From NCBI RefSeq assembly GCF_013181195.1, contig NZ_SMZP01000002.1:744001-808000 (forward strand): a stretch of DNA of 64,000 nucleotides. Reading direction: 5' to 3'. Positions 1 to 8,285 of the stretch are shown piece by piece. The stretch is from Caulobacter sp. RHG1. GTDB taxonomy: Bacteria > Pseudomonadota > Alphaproteobacteria > Caulobacterales > Caulobacteraceae. A program made the translations under genes and the position numbers. Within the stretch, counting starts at the first letter, position 1, and the number at the start of each line of letters is the position of its first letter. The notes below the pieces were generated by a model that had not been told where the DNA came from, did not search any database, and saw only the letters and a list, made by a program, of their open reading frames with translations.

Positions 1-1376
1 TAGCGGCGCAGCCCCGCCACCGCCACCCACTGCAACGGCGCCCAGCCGTTGGGATCGTCCCACTGCTGGCCGGTCTGTTCGGTCGTGGTGCGCAGGCCGC
101 CGGGGGCCAGCAGCTCGTCCCAGGCCTTCATCGCCACGATGTGCGCGCGGCGCTCGTCCGAAGCCCCGACGAACAGCGGATAGAAGGTCGCCGCGCTCAG
201 GTGGTCCAGGCGCTCGCCGGTCTTCCACAGCGCGTCGAGATAGCCGCCCTTGGGACCATCCCACAGGTGATGGGTGATCGCCGCCGCCCGCGCCTTGGCC
301 CGGCCATCATAGGCCTGGACGCACGCCGCGTCGGCCAGCTTGGCGCAGCCTTCCGAGATCGCCTTTTCGAGGCCGAACAGCAGGCTGTTGAGGTCGACCG
401 GCGCGATGGCCGTGGTGCGGATCGTGGCCAGCGTCTTGCCGTCGTCCATCCAGCGCGAGGAATAGTCCCAGCCGCTCTCGGCCCCGGCCCGCAGGTCGCG
501 GAACACCTGCGCGGGCAGCCGACCGCTGTGCAGCGCCGTCTCCAGGTCCTCGCGGTAGGACTCGTCGCGCGGCGTGTCGCGGTCGTCCCAATAGCGATTG
601 AGGATCGCGCCATCCGGCATGGCCACCACCCGGCGATGGGCCTCTCCGGGTTTCAGGCCCTGCTCGCCATCCATCCAGAAGGCGTGCTCGCGCCGCATCC
701 GCTCGACCCGCGCCTTGACCACCGCTGGGTCGGAAACGTCCGACAGCCCGACCATGGCGTAGAAGAACGGCGGCTGCGAGCGGCTGACATAATAGGTCCG
801 GGCGCCGTTGGGGATGTGGCCATAGGCGTCGATCAGCCCGCCGAAGTCGTCGATCATGTTTTCCACCAGATCGGCGCGGCCGTCGGCCTTCAGGCCCAGC
901 ATCGTGAAATAGCTGTCCCAGTAGTAGATCTCGCGGAAACGCCCGCCCGGCACGACGAACGGCTTGTCCATGGCCAGGGCCGAACCACCGGCCACGGCCT
1001 TGACCGGCGGCCGGGTCAGCTGCGGCCACAGGCTGGCGATGTGGGCCTTGAGGTCGGTGCGCGTGGGGGTCGCCTTGGCCGCAGCCCCCTGCTCCGGGAC
1101 CACGAAGTTGGCGTGGACGAAGCGCTTGAGCGCCGCGTCGCTGAACCGGGCCCGCGCGCGATAATCGGCCATGATCGCGGCCGGGGCGCGCTTGGGGACC
1201 GCATCGACGAAGGTCTTGCCGTCGGCGAACAGCTTACGGGTCTGCACCTGGTGGAACAGCGGGCCGTACAGGTCGGCCGGCGTCTGGACCGAGGTCGCGC
1301 TGGGGGTCTGGGCGTGGGCGGACACGGCCAGGCTCAGGGCGACGGCGGCGATCGTGAACGGGCGGATGCGGACCAT
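1..1376 (-). CDS. treA: Periplasmic alpha,alpha-trehalase (GH37), C-terminus cut by window edge
   Basis: Hydrolyses trehalose to two glucose molecules in the periplasm. The frame opens at ATG 1376, preceded by a GAGGAG ribosome site, and starts with a signal peptide ending near AVSAHA. Both GH37 signatures are visible: PGGRFREIYYWDSY near residues 142-155 and QWDDPNGWAP near residues 436-446. About 458 codons lie in the window. E. coli TreA has 565 residues, so only a C-terminal part is missing beyond base 1. otsB and otsA lie 10 kb away, so this region both makes and degrades trehalose. The assignment is firm. Confidence 0.94.
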   Translation of the reverse strand, partial: MVRIRPFTIAAVALSLAVSAHAQTPSATSVQTPADLYGPLFHQVQTRKLFADGKTFVDAVPKRAPAAIMADYRARARFSDAALKRFVHANFVVPEQGAAAKATPTRTDLKAHIASLWPQLTRPPVKAVAGGSALAMDKPFVVPGGRFREIYYWDSYFTMLGLKADGRADLVENMIDDFGGLIDAYGHIPNGARTYYVSRSQPPFFYAMVGLSDVSDPAVVKARVERMRREHAFWMDGEQGLKPGEAHRRVVAMPDGAILNRYWDDRDTPRDESYREDLETALHSGRLPAQVFRDLRAGAESGWDYSSRWMDDGKTLATIRTTAIAPVDLNSLLFGLEKAISEGCAKLADAACVQAYDGRAKARAAAITHHLWDGPKGGYLDALWKTGERLDHLSAATFYPLFVGASDERRAHIVAMKAWDELLAPGGLRTTTEQTGQQWDDPNGWAPLQWVAVAGLRR

Positions 1377-1453
1377 GCGGACTCCTCGACTGGGCCGGGA
1401 CTTTACATCCCGCGCCCTGGCTGGTTCACGGAGCGCACCCAGGAGACTCCCGC

Positions 1454-1801
1454 ATGTCCGTCACCGTCTATCACAATCCAAAATGCAGCACCTCGACCAA
1501 GGTTGTCGCCCTGCTGCGCGAAGCCGGTCACGATCCCAAGGTGGTCGAGTATCTGAAGACGGGCTGGACCCGCGAGCAGTTGCAGGACCTGACCGCCCGC
1601 TCGGACACCGACCTCAAGGGTCTGCTGCGCAAGATGGGCACGCCGGCCGAAGAGCTGGGCCTCCTTGAGGCTGACGTCTCCGACGACGCCCTGCTCAGCG
1701 CCATGGTCGAGCACCCGATCCTGGTCAACCGCCCCATCGTCGACGGCCCCAAGGGCGTGGTCCTGGCGCGTCCGATCGAGAAGGCGCTGACGGTCGTCTA
1801 G
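1454..1801 (+). CDS. arsC: ArsC-family arsenate reductase (glutaredoxin type)
   Basis: A 115-residue thioredoxin-fold protein of the ArsC/Spx/YffB superfamily. It has the catalytic loop NPKCSTS, with the cysteine at residue 11, and the HPILVNRPIV stretch near residue 86. Family members reduce arsenate to arsenite using glutathione and glutaredoxin. An AGGAG ribosome site lies 8 bases before ATG 1454. No arsB, arsH or ArsR partner is adjacent, so a stand-alone housekeeping role is as likely as dedicated arsenic resistance. It is divergent from the trehalase gene. Confidence 0.85.
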   Translation: MSVTVYHNPKCSTSTKVVALLREAGHDPKVVEYLKTGWTREQLQDLTARSDTDLKGLLRKMGTPAEELGLLEADVSDDALLSAMVEHPILVNRPIVDGPKGVVLARPIEKALTVV

Positions 1802-1833
1802 CCGTCCAGACGCCCCCTGCCCGCGTCGCAAAA

Positions 1834-1855
1834 CTGTCTTTAAGCTGTGACACAA
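1834..1855 (+). promoter_or_regulatory. Candidate Pho box upstream of pstS
   Basis: Two tandem 11-base units, CTGTCTTTAAG (1834-1844) and CTGTGACACAA (1845-1855), match the Pho-box pattern of CTGTCA-type repeats spaced 11 bases apart. The site lies 69 bases before the pstS start. That suggests PhoB activates pstS when phosphate is scarce. This is inferred from the pattern and the downstream gene. Confidence 0.65.
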
Positions 1856-1923
1856 GCCCGGACATCGGTCCGGCAAGGTCGCCCTATCGTCGCCCGCCTC
1901 GGCCGAACAGGATCCAGACGACA

Positions 1924-2964
1924 ATGAACAAGCTTCTCGGCGCCGTCGCCACGCTCGCCCTGCTCGCCGTCGCCGACAACGCCCATGCCGCCCGCGACTA
2001 CGTCTGGTCCGCCGGCTCGTCGACCGTGTTCCCCTTCACCACCCGCGTGGCCGAGAACTACTCCAAGAAGACCGGCCGCAAGTCGCCCAAGGTCGAGAGC
2101 CTGGGCACCGGCGGCGGCGTCAAGATGTTCTGCGGCGGCCTGGGCGAGCGCTTCCCCGACATGGCCAACGCCTCGCGTCCGATGAAGGCGTCCGAATACG
2201 CCAACTGTCAGAAGAACGGCGTCAAGGACATCATCGAGATCCAGTTCGGCTTCGACGGCATCGTCATCGCCAGCGACAAGAAGGGCCCGACCTTCGACTT
2301 CAAGCTGGAGCAGATCTATCTGGGACTCGCCAACCAGACCTTGCGGGGCGGCCAGCTGGTCAAACAGCCCTACAAGACCTGGAACGAGGTCGGCGCCAAC
2401 CTGCCCAAGGCCCGCATCCTGGCCTATGGCCCGCCGCCCACCTCGGGCACCCGCGACGCCTTCGTCGAGCTGGGCATGGAAGCCGGCGCGGCCAAGCTGC
2501 CGACCCTGGCGGCGATGAAGAAGGCCGACGAGAAGAAGTTCAAGGCCACCGTCTCGCCGATGCGCACCGACGGCGGCTGGATCGACGCCGGCGAGAACGA
2601 CAACGCCATCGTCGGCACGATCGAAAAGACCCCCAACGCGCTGGGCGTGTTCGGCTTCTCCTTCCTCGGCGAGAACGCGGCCCGCATCAAGGGCGCGGCG
2701 ATCAACGGCGTCCTGCCGACCCCGCACACCATCGCCACCGGCCAGTACCCGCTGTCGCGCTCGCTGTACGTCTATGTGAAGAAGTCGCAGATCGGCGTCA
2801 CGCCGGGCCTGCGCGAGTTCATCAACGAGCTGGTCTCCGACGCCGCTACCGGCCGTGGCGGCTATCTGCGCACCCGCGGCCTGATCCTGCTGCCCGCCCC
2901 GCTGCACGCGACGATGAAGGCCGAAGCCAAGGCCGGCAAGGTCATGGCTCCGCCGAAGGACTAG
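1924..2964 (+). CDS. pstS: Phosphate ABC transporter substrate-binding protein PstS
   Basis: Periplasmic phosphate-binding protein of 346 residues. A cleavable signal peptide ends near DNAHA. The GSSTVFPF loop near residue 31 and the SGTRDAF motif near residue 175 are typical phosphate-contacting segments of PstS. An AGGA ribosome site precedes ATG 1924. The permease and ATPase genes (pstC, pstA, pstB) are not in the window, so this is a detached binding-protein gene. The Pho box just upstream supports phosphate control. A repeat copy begins 16 bases after the stop codon. Confidence 0.93.
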   Translation: MNKLLGAVATLALLAVADNAHAARDYVWSAGSSTVFPFTTRVAENYSKKTGRKSPKVESLGTGGGVKMFCGGLGERFPDMANASRPMKASEYANCQKNGVKDIIEIQFGFDGIVIASDKKGPTFDFKLEQIYLGLANQTLRGGQLVKQPYKTWNEVGANLPKARILAYGPPPTSGTRDAFVELGMEAGAAKLPTLAAMKKADEKKFKATVSPMRTDGGWIDAGENDNAIVGTIEKTPNALGVFGFSFLGENAARIKGAAINGVLPTPHTIATGQYPLSRSLYVYVKKSQIGVTPGLREFINELVSDAATGRGGYLRTRGLILLPAPLHATMKAEAKAGKVMAPPKD

Positions 2965-2979
2965 GCTCAGCGGGTCCGT

Positions 2980-3008
2980 CCTCACCCTGAGCCTGTCGAA
3001 GGGCGGGG
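2980..3008. repeat. Single copy of the 29-bp intergenic repeat
   Basis: This copy starts CCTCACCCTGAGCCTGTCG and matches 27 of 29 bases of the arms at 40762-40844. It overlaps the 3' end of the neighbouring GFA gene and supplies that protein's last residues (PRPSTGSG). It has no nearby inverted partner. Confidence 0.85.
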
Positions 3009-3362
3009 TTTTCGGTCCCACGGCGCTTGATCCGGCTCGTATTCGTGGAAGGTCGTCGTGATCCCCGGATCGTCGTCCAGGCAATTGGCGGCGATGGCCA
3101 GGATGCGGCCGCTCTCTGGATCGCCTAGCGACGCGCCGCAGCGCTTGCAGAAGGTCCGCGTGAAGCGGTGTGGCGGCTTGGGGCGGTAGCGGGTCAAAAG
3201 GTCCCGCCCCGCCAGCCAGCGGAACGCTTCGGCCCGGACATAGACATAGGCCTCCGATCCCGCCTTGCGGCACCGCGAGCAGTGGCACACGCCGAGCATC
3301 GCCGGCGGCTCGAACAGCTCGAACCGCACCCCGCCGCAGCAGCAGCTTCCCTTGATGGTCAA
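2982..3362 (-). CDS. GFA / CENP-V family zinc protein
   Basis: A 126-residue protein of the glutathione-dependent formaldehyde-activating (GFA) fold. Zinc-binding cysteines occur as CCCGG near residue 7, CHCSRC near residue 26 and FCKRCG near residue 72. The start is TTG 3362, chosen because a strong GGAGG ribosome site lies about 7 bases upstream. Its final residues come from a genomic repeat, so the natural C-terminus may have been changed by repeat insertion. Family members are often of unknown substrate; no glutathione or formaldehyde gene is adjacent. Confidence 0.85.
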   Translation of the reverse strand: MTIKGSCCCGGVRFELFEPPAMLGVCHCSRCRKAGSEAYVYVRAEAFRWLAGRDLLTRYRPKPPHRFTRTFCKRCGASLGDPESGRILAIAANCLDDDPGITTTFHEYEPDQAPWDRKPRPSTGSG

Positions 3363-3493
3363 TACAGGCCTCCAGCATCGCCCGCTGTGGACGACCTGGG
3401 GATAATTGCGCCTCCCCTGCCGCCAGCGCGGTGTCAGCAGAGGTGGGACGGCGGTGTGGCGGGGTGTCGCGGCTTGGCTCGGACAACCAAACC

Positions 3494-3524
3494 CGTCATC
3501 CCGCGCTTTATGCGCGGGATGACG
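3494..3524 (-). repeat. Perfect 13-bp hairpin, repeat-type, downstream of the 3540 gene
   Basis: CGTCATCCCGCGC pairs with GCGCGGGATGACG around a five-base loop. The CGTCATCCC tip recurs in repeats at 27020 and 34015. It lies just past the stop of the minus-strand gene ending at 3540 and could end its transcript, although no T-run follows. The remaining sequence from 3363 to 3493 shows nothing further. Confidence 0.6.
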
Positions 3525-3539
3525 ACGAAGGAGGAGCGT

Positions 3540-3887
3540 CTACCGCGTCCGCGAGGTCATGCCCGCTGCGGCCGCGTCATCGGCCACCTGCGGATCCAGC
3601 TCGTGCGGAACCGTCGCCGGGCGTTCGACCGGCGCAGCAACCACCGGCGCCGTCGCTGCGGGCGGCGTGGCCTGTTCCATCCGGTGCGGAGGCGGTTGCG
3701 ACGCGCTGGTCTCGCCATTCATCGCCGCGGTGGCCGCATCATCGGCAGCGGTGCGGATCTCGGACGGACCGTCCTCGTAGCCGCCATCGCTGGAGCTGAG
3801 AAACAGGATCACCCCGAAAGTGGCCAGCACACCGACGATGAAGCCGAGAATGACCCAACCAAACGGGTTACCGCGACGTTCGCTCAT
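3540..3887 (-). CDS. Small single-pass membrane protein, unknown function
   Basis: A 115-residue protein with one hydrophobic segment (residues about 9-30) after a short positively charged N-terminus. The rest is an acidic, then Ala/Pro-rich tail predicted to be outside the cytoplasm. I do not recognise a family. The open frame, the membrane segment and the ATG start at 3887 make it a plausible gene, but the low-complexity tail means conservation cannot be judged from sequence alone. Confidence 0.62.
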   Translation of the reverse strand: MSERRGNPFGWVILGFIVGVLATFGVILFLSSSDGGYEDGPSEIRTAADDAATAAMNGETSASQPPPHRMEQATPPAATAPVVAAPVERPATVPHELDPQVADDAAAAGMTSRTR

Positions 3888-3924
3888 GGGGTGCGCATCT
3901 CCTGCAGGCCAGAACGGCCCGCTA

Positions 3925-3957
3925 CCATGCTCTAAACGCGCAAACTAGAGCATGGTT
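3925..3957 (-). terminator. 11-bp inverted repeat after the mepK-like gene
   Basis: ACCATGCTCTA (3925-3935) is the exact reverse complement of TAGAGCATGGT (3947-3957), with an 11-base spacer. It lies between the stop of the upstream minus-strand gene (3986) and the start of the next (3887). It may be a terminator or an operator; no clear T-run follows. Confidence 0.45.
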
Positions 3958-3985
3958 ACTGTTTCGGCTGTGAGGCGAACCCAGT

Positions 3986-4606
3986 TCAGGTCCCAGACCA
4001 TTTGCGCACGCGACCCACGTCGACGTGCACGAACTTGCTGACCGGATAATAGCCGACGCCCCCCTTGCCGACGTCCAGGGCGGCGGCCTGTAGATGCTTC
4101 AGGTCGACGTCTTCCAGGAAGACATCCATGGCCTGGCCATCCATGTGCAGGCTGTGCTTGGCGACCTCGCCGCTGCGGGCGGCCAGCATCTTGTTGGTCG
4201 CCGGCGAGCGATAGCCCGAGATCACCTGGAACGGCGTCTTGGCTTCGGTCTTCACGTGGATCTGGTTGAGAATGTCGTAGAGCCCCGTGTCCATCGGGTG
4301 GCTCTCGTCGTTGCGATAGTCGCGCAGCACCTTGTTCAGGGCCTGCACCGCGTCGGGCACGTACTCGCCCTTTTCCCAGTAGACGGCTTCCAGCTTTTCG
4401 CCGGTGTGCACGTTGCGCAGGTTCACCCACTTGGGCTCGACCAGCGGAACCGCCGCCGCCGTGGGAACCACTGGCGCGGGAAGCGGTTTCCCTTCCAGGA
4501 TCGCGCCGATGATGTCTTCCTGCGTGCGCGCATTCGCGTCCGCGACCGGCAAAAGGCCAGCGCCAAGCGCGCTGAGGCCCAGCTGAAACAGCTTACGTCG
4601 ATGCAT
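3986..4606 (-). CDS. MepK/YcbK-like murein endopeptidase (M15, DUF882)
   Basis: A 206-residue peptidoglycan hydrolase of the M15 fold. The N-terminus HRRKLFQ followed by a hydrophobic stretch resembles a Tat signal, as in E. coli MepK (YcbK). Metal-ligand motifs are present: SLHMDGQAMDV (His154, Asp161) and HVDVG (His194), with SGYRSP near residue 130. MepK cleaves mDap-mDap (3-3) cross-links, the bonds formed by L,D-transpeptidases. The next gene upstream on the same strand is an L,D-transpeptidase, so maker and cutter of this bond are neighbours and possibly co-transcribed (75-base gap). Confidence 0.9.
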   Translation of the reverse strand: MHRRKLFQLGLSALGAGLLPVADANARTQEDIIGAILEGKPLPAPVVPTAAAVPLVEPKWVNLRNVHTGEKLEAVYWEKGEYVPDAVQALNKVLRDYRNDESHPMDTGLYDILNQIHVKTEAKTPFQVISGYRSPATNKMLAARSGEVAKHSLHMDGQAMDVFLEDVDLKHLQAAALDVGKGGVGYYPVSKFVHVDVGRVRKWSGT

Positions 4607-4681
4607 TCAGGGTACGCCCTATCCCGACACTAAGGTGCGGGAGGACACCCCAAGAATGTTACAATTGCAAGCGGAGCCGGA

Positions 4682-6151
4682 TCACAGTGCGGCGATCCGC
4701 TGCACCAGGTCACGATCCCAACCATACGGATCGTCGCGGAAGTTCACCTGCCCGTCCGGGGTCACATAGGCCGTCCAGTACAGCAGGAAGACCGCGATCT
4801 GTTGCGGCAGCTTGGCGCGCACGGTGTCGCCGCCGGCCAGGGTCGCGTCGATCTTTTCCGGCGTCCACAGCGGGTCGCCCGACAGCAGCGCCTTGGCCAG
4901 CTCGATCGGCTTCTGCAGGCGCACGCAGCCGTGGCTGGCCAGGCGACTGAAGCTGTCGAAGCGGGCGCGGCTGGGCGTGTCGTGCAGATAGACGCCATAG
5001 GGGTTGTTGAAGTCGAACTTCACCTTGCCCAGCGCCGCCAGCGGGCCGGCCTTCTGCTGCAGGCGCGAACCACCGCCCCCGGTCGGGATGACGATGAAGT
5101 CGTTGCGGCGGAAGTAGCCGGGGCTCTTGCGTTCCTTGGGCCACAGCTCCTTGGTCGCGATCGACTGGGGCACGTTCCACGGCGGGTTCAGCACGATCGA
5201 GTGGATCATCGACTGCAGCATCGGCGTCTCGTCGCCGGGACGGCCGGTGACCGCGCGCATGGTCAGGGTCGGAGTGTCGTGGCTGAACACCGACAGGATA
5301 GCGGCGGCGACATTCACCTGGATGCGATCGGCCGGCAGGGTCTGGGGCAGCCAGCGCCAGCGCTCCATATTGGCGTTGATCTGGTCGATGCGCAGCTCGA
5401 CGGGCGTATTCAGGGCCGCAAGGGTCTGCTTGCTGACGATCCCGGTCGGATTGAGGCCAAAGCGCTTCTGGGCCCGCTGCACGGCCTGGGTCAGGGCGGC
5501 GTCGAAGATCGGCGCGCCGTCGACGGCGATGGTCGGGTCCTCGGCGGCCAGACGCGCTTCCAGCGCCACGACGCGCGGACCGGTCGAGCCTTCCTTCAGG
5601 TCGGGACCGGCGGCGATCGGCTGCCAGCCGCCGCGCGCGGCGATGTCGCGATAGGTCGCCAAGCCCACGCGCAGGGTCTGATAGCCGGTATAGGGCGGCG
5701 GCAAGGTATCCAGCCACTGGGCCAGGCGGTCCTGCTGCACGGCGTTGATGAAGTCGACGGTCGGGTCGTAGGCCGCCGGGCGCAGGCCCCACTCGTTCTT
5801 GAAGCCGCTGGCCGGCAGCTGGCCGGTGCGCACGGCCTTGGCATACGCCAGCGCCATGCCGATCAGCTGGCCTTGCGTCTGGGCGCGGTCGGGCGCGAAC
5901 TGACCCGGCTTGAAGCCGTGGGTGTGGGCGTCGCCCAGCACGCGGCGCAGCACCTCGACCTGATCCTGGCGCAGTTGCACGCTGGCGATGTCGGGCTGGA
6001 AAGTGTTCGGACGCGGCGCCACCAGCGGAACGTTCTGGACCTGACGGCCGCCGGCCAGCATCGGGCGCTGCGATTGCGCCTCCGCGGCCGCCAGCGACAG
6101 AACGCTGAACGACGCCGCCAGCAAGGCGCAGGATCTGGAAACTCGCTTCAC
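4682..6151 (-). CDS. L,D-transpeptidase of the YcbB/LdtD type
   Basis: Forms 3-3 peptidoglycan cross-links in the periplasm. The 489-residue product has a signal peptide (to about residue 26), a peptidoglycan-binding segment near residues 187-248 and a YkuD catalytic domain with His390 and the motif SHGCVR containing catalytic Cys409. Architecture and length fit the LdtD group. The start is GTG 6151; a second in-frame GTG at 6169 is possible. A much longer open frame continues upstream, but it runs antisense through the GH15 gene and is not coding. It is followed by the MepK-like gene. Confidence 0.92.
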   Translation of the reverse strand: MKRVSRSCALLAASFSVLSLAAAEAQSQRPMLAGGRQVQNVPLVAPRPNTFQPDIASVQLRQDQVEVLRRVLGDAHTHGFKPGQFAPDRAQTQGQLIGMALAYAKAVRTGQLPASGFKNEWGLRPAAYDPTVDFINAVQQDRLAQWLDTLPPPYTGYQTLRVGLATYRDIAARGGWQPIAAGPDLKEGSTGPRVVALEARLAAEDPTIAVDGAPIFDAALTQAVQRAQKRFGLNPTGIVSKQTLAALNTPVELRIDQINANMERWRWLPQTLPADRIQVNVAAAILSVFSHDTPTLTMRAVTGRPGDETPMLQSMIHSIVLNPPWNVPQSIATKELWPKERKSPGYFRRNDFIVIPTGGGGSRLQQKAGPLAALGKVKFDFNNPYGVYLHDTPSRARFDSFSRLASHGCVRLQKPIELAKALLSGDPLWTPEKIDATLAGGDTVRAKLPQQIAVFLLYWTAYVTPDGQVNFRDDPYGWDRDLVQRIAAL

Positions 6152-6349
6152 CGTCGAACCGCTCGCCACACTCGTGCGGCCAGGCCGCGTTAAGATTTCC
6201 AGATGGCGGGCACAGGGCGCCCCCGTCAACGCCAGGAGCGTGAAAGGCGAACCCAAGGCCCCGGCCCGACACCGGATTTTCAAGGACAGGAACCCGCAAG
6301 CCACACCGTTGGTTTCACCCGGACCGGGGATGTACGCGTAGAGGGCCAA

Positions 6350-8164
6350 ATGACGGACAAGACTGTGAACAAGAAGACGCTGGACCTCTATTCGATCGGC
6401 AACTGCGCGGTCAGCGCGCTGATCGACACCGCGGGCCGCTTCGTCTGGGGCTGCGCGCCGCGCGTCGACTCCGACCCGATCTTCAGCGCCCTGCTGGACG
6501 ACGCCGATCCCGATGGGCCCGAGGCCAAGGGCGTGTGGGAGGTGCTGGTCGACCACCAGGCCGAGGTCCGCCAGGGCTATCTGCGCAACACGCCGATCCT
6601 GCGCACCGAGATCGCCGACCAGGATGGCGCACGGATCGAGATCATCGACTTCTGCCCCCGCTACCAGCAGTTCGGCCGCACGTTCCGGCCCACCGCCTAC
6701 ATCCGGCTGATCCGCCCGATCGTCGGCGTGGCCCGCGTCACCCTGCGCCTGCGGCCGACCGCCGACTGGGGCGCCAAGGTCGCCGAGCACACTTCGGGCT
6801 CGAACCATATCCGCTATCGCTGCGCCGACATGACCCTGCGCCTGACCACCAACGCGCCGGTCTCGCACATCCTGGAAGAGCGCACGTTCCGGCTGGAGCG
6901 GCCGATCGCCATGTTCCTGGGCCCGGACGAAGGCTTCGACGCCGACGTCACCCAGACCTGCGAACGCATGCTGCGCGAGACCGACAACTACTGGAAACTC
7001 TGGGTGCGGGGCCTGTCCCTGCCGCTGGACTGGCAGACGGCGGTGATCCGCGCCGCCATCACCCTGAAGCTGTGCATGCACGAGGAGACGGGCGCGATCG
7101 TCGCGGCCCTGACCACCTCGATCCCCGAGCACGAGGGCAGCCAGCGCAATTGGGACTATCGCTACTGCTGGCTGCGTGACGCCTATTACGTGGTCCAGGC
7201 CCTGAACCGCCTGGGCGCGGTCGACATCCTCGAGAACTATCTGGGCTATCTGCGCAACATCGTCGATCGGGCCGAGGGCGGCCATATCCAGCCGCTGTTT
7301 GGCGTGGGTTTCGAGGAGACCCTGACCGAGCGCTTCGCCCCCGACCTGCCCGGCTATCGCGGCATGGGACCGGTGCGGGTCGGCAACCAGGCCTTCGAGC
7401 ACCTGCAGCACGACGTCTACGGCCAGATCGTGCTGTCGACCGTGCAGGCCTTCTTCGACGAGCGCCTGCTGCGTCCGGCCACCGTCGAGGACTTCGAGGC
7501 CCTCGAGCCCGTCGGCGAGCGGGCCTACAAGCTGCACGACCAGCCCGACGCCAGCCTGTGGGAGTTCCGCGGCCGCGCCAATGTCCACACCTATTCCTCG
7601 GCCATGTGCTGGGCGGCCTGCGACCGCCTGGGCAACGCCGCCGAGAAGCTGGGCCTGAAGGACAAGGCGGCGCTGTGGAACGCCCGCGCCGCCGAGGTGC
7701 GGATGGTCATCGAGACCCGCGCCTGGAACGACACGCTGGGCCGCTATTCGGCGACCTTCGAGGGCGACGTGCTGGACGCCTCCCTGCTGCAGCTCGTCGA
7801 TCTGCGCTTCCACAAGGCCGAGGACGCCCGCAACTTGGCCACCCTGGCGGCGGTCGAGGATGGCCTGCGCCGCGGCGCCTATCTGCTGCGCTACGCCATC
7901 CCCGACGACTTCGGCTCGCCGCAGACGGCGTTCAACATCTGCACCTTCTGGCTGATCGAGGCCCTGCACATGTCGGGCCGCGGCGACGAGGCGCGCGAGC
8001 TGTTCGAGGACATGCTGTCGCGTCGCACCGGCGCGGGCCTGCTGTCGGAGGACATCGGCTTCGCGGACGGCGAGCTGTGGGGCAACTACCCCCAAACCTA
8101 TTCGCTGGTCGGCCTGATCAACTGCGCGGTGCTGCTCAGCAAGCCCTGGACGGCGGTCCGCTGA
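6350..8164 (+). CDS. Glycoside hydrolase family 15 protein (glucoamylase/trehalase-like)
   Basis: A 604-residue cytoplasmic protein with no signal peptide. An N-terminal trehalase-like domain is followed by the GH15 (alpha/alpha)6 catalytic domain. Landmarks are NWDYRYCWLRDA near residue 266, SLWEFRG near residue 402 and LLSEDIGFADGELWGNYPQT near residue 562, where the acidic residues probably include the catalytic glutamates. Members act on maltodextrins, glucodextran or trehalose, so the substrate is open. Proximity to otsBA and trehalase favours an alpha-glucoside or trehalose role. The start is ATG 6350 with GAGGG upstream; an in-frame extension to 6203 lacks support. Confidence 0.9.
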   Translation: MTDKTVNKKTLDLYSIGNCAVSALIDTAGRFVWGCAPRVDSDPIFSALLDDADPDGPEAKGVWEVLVDHQAEVRQGYLRNTPILRTEIADQDGARIEIIDFCPRYQQFGRTFRPTAYIRLIRPIVGVARVTLRLRPTADWGAKVAEHTSGSNHIRYRCADMTLRLTTNAPVSHILEERTFRLERPIAMFLGPDEGFDADVTQTCERMLRETDNYWKLWVRGLSLPLDWQTAVIRAAITLKLCMHEETGAIVAALTTSIPEHEGSQRNWDYRYCWLRDAYYVVQALNRLGAVDILENYLGYLRNIVDRAEGGHIQPLFGVGFEETLTERFAPDLPGYRGMGPVRVGNQAFEHLQHDVYGQIVLSTVQAFFDERLLRPATVEDFEALEPVGERAYKLHDQPDASLWEFRGRANVHTYSSAMCWAACDRLGNAAEKLGLKDKAALWNARAAEVRMVIETRAWNDTLGRYSATFEGDVLDASLLQLVDLRFHKAEDARNLATLAAVEDGLRRGAYLLRYAIPDDFGSPQTAFNICTFWLIEALHMSGRGDEARELFEDMLSRRTGAGLLSEDIGFADGELWGNYPQTYSLVGLINCAVLLSKPWTAVR

Positions 8165-8180
8165 GCCCCAAGGGCCGGCA

Positions 8181-8214
8181 TTTTGGCAACACCATTGTTG
8201 CAACGAAGCCAAAA
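8181..8214. promoter_or_regulatory. Nested inverted repeats before the TonB receptor
   Basis: TTTTGGC (8181-8187) pairs with GCCAAAA (8208-8214), and inside it GCAACA (8186-8191) pairs with TGTTGC (8196-8201). The two stems share two bases and cannot both form completely. The site sits 72 bases before the receptor start, in a 121-base gap. It could be an operator for receptor expression. No regulator is identified. Confidence 0.35.
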
Positions 8215-8285
8215 ACTGAAATGCGCTCGTCATGCAACGCGGCGATGTGCAAGCCAGGGACATATTTGAATCGGAGAAGACGTCC

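Noticed and set aside
6203..6349. N-terminal extension of the GH15 protein
   Set aside because: The extension is Arg/Pro/Gln-rich and unlike GH15 N-termini, overlaps the divergent promoter region, and ATG 6350 has a better ribosome site.
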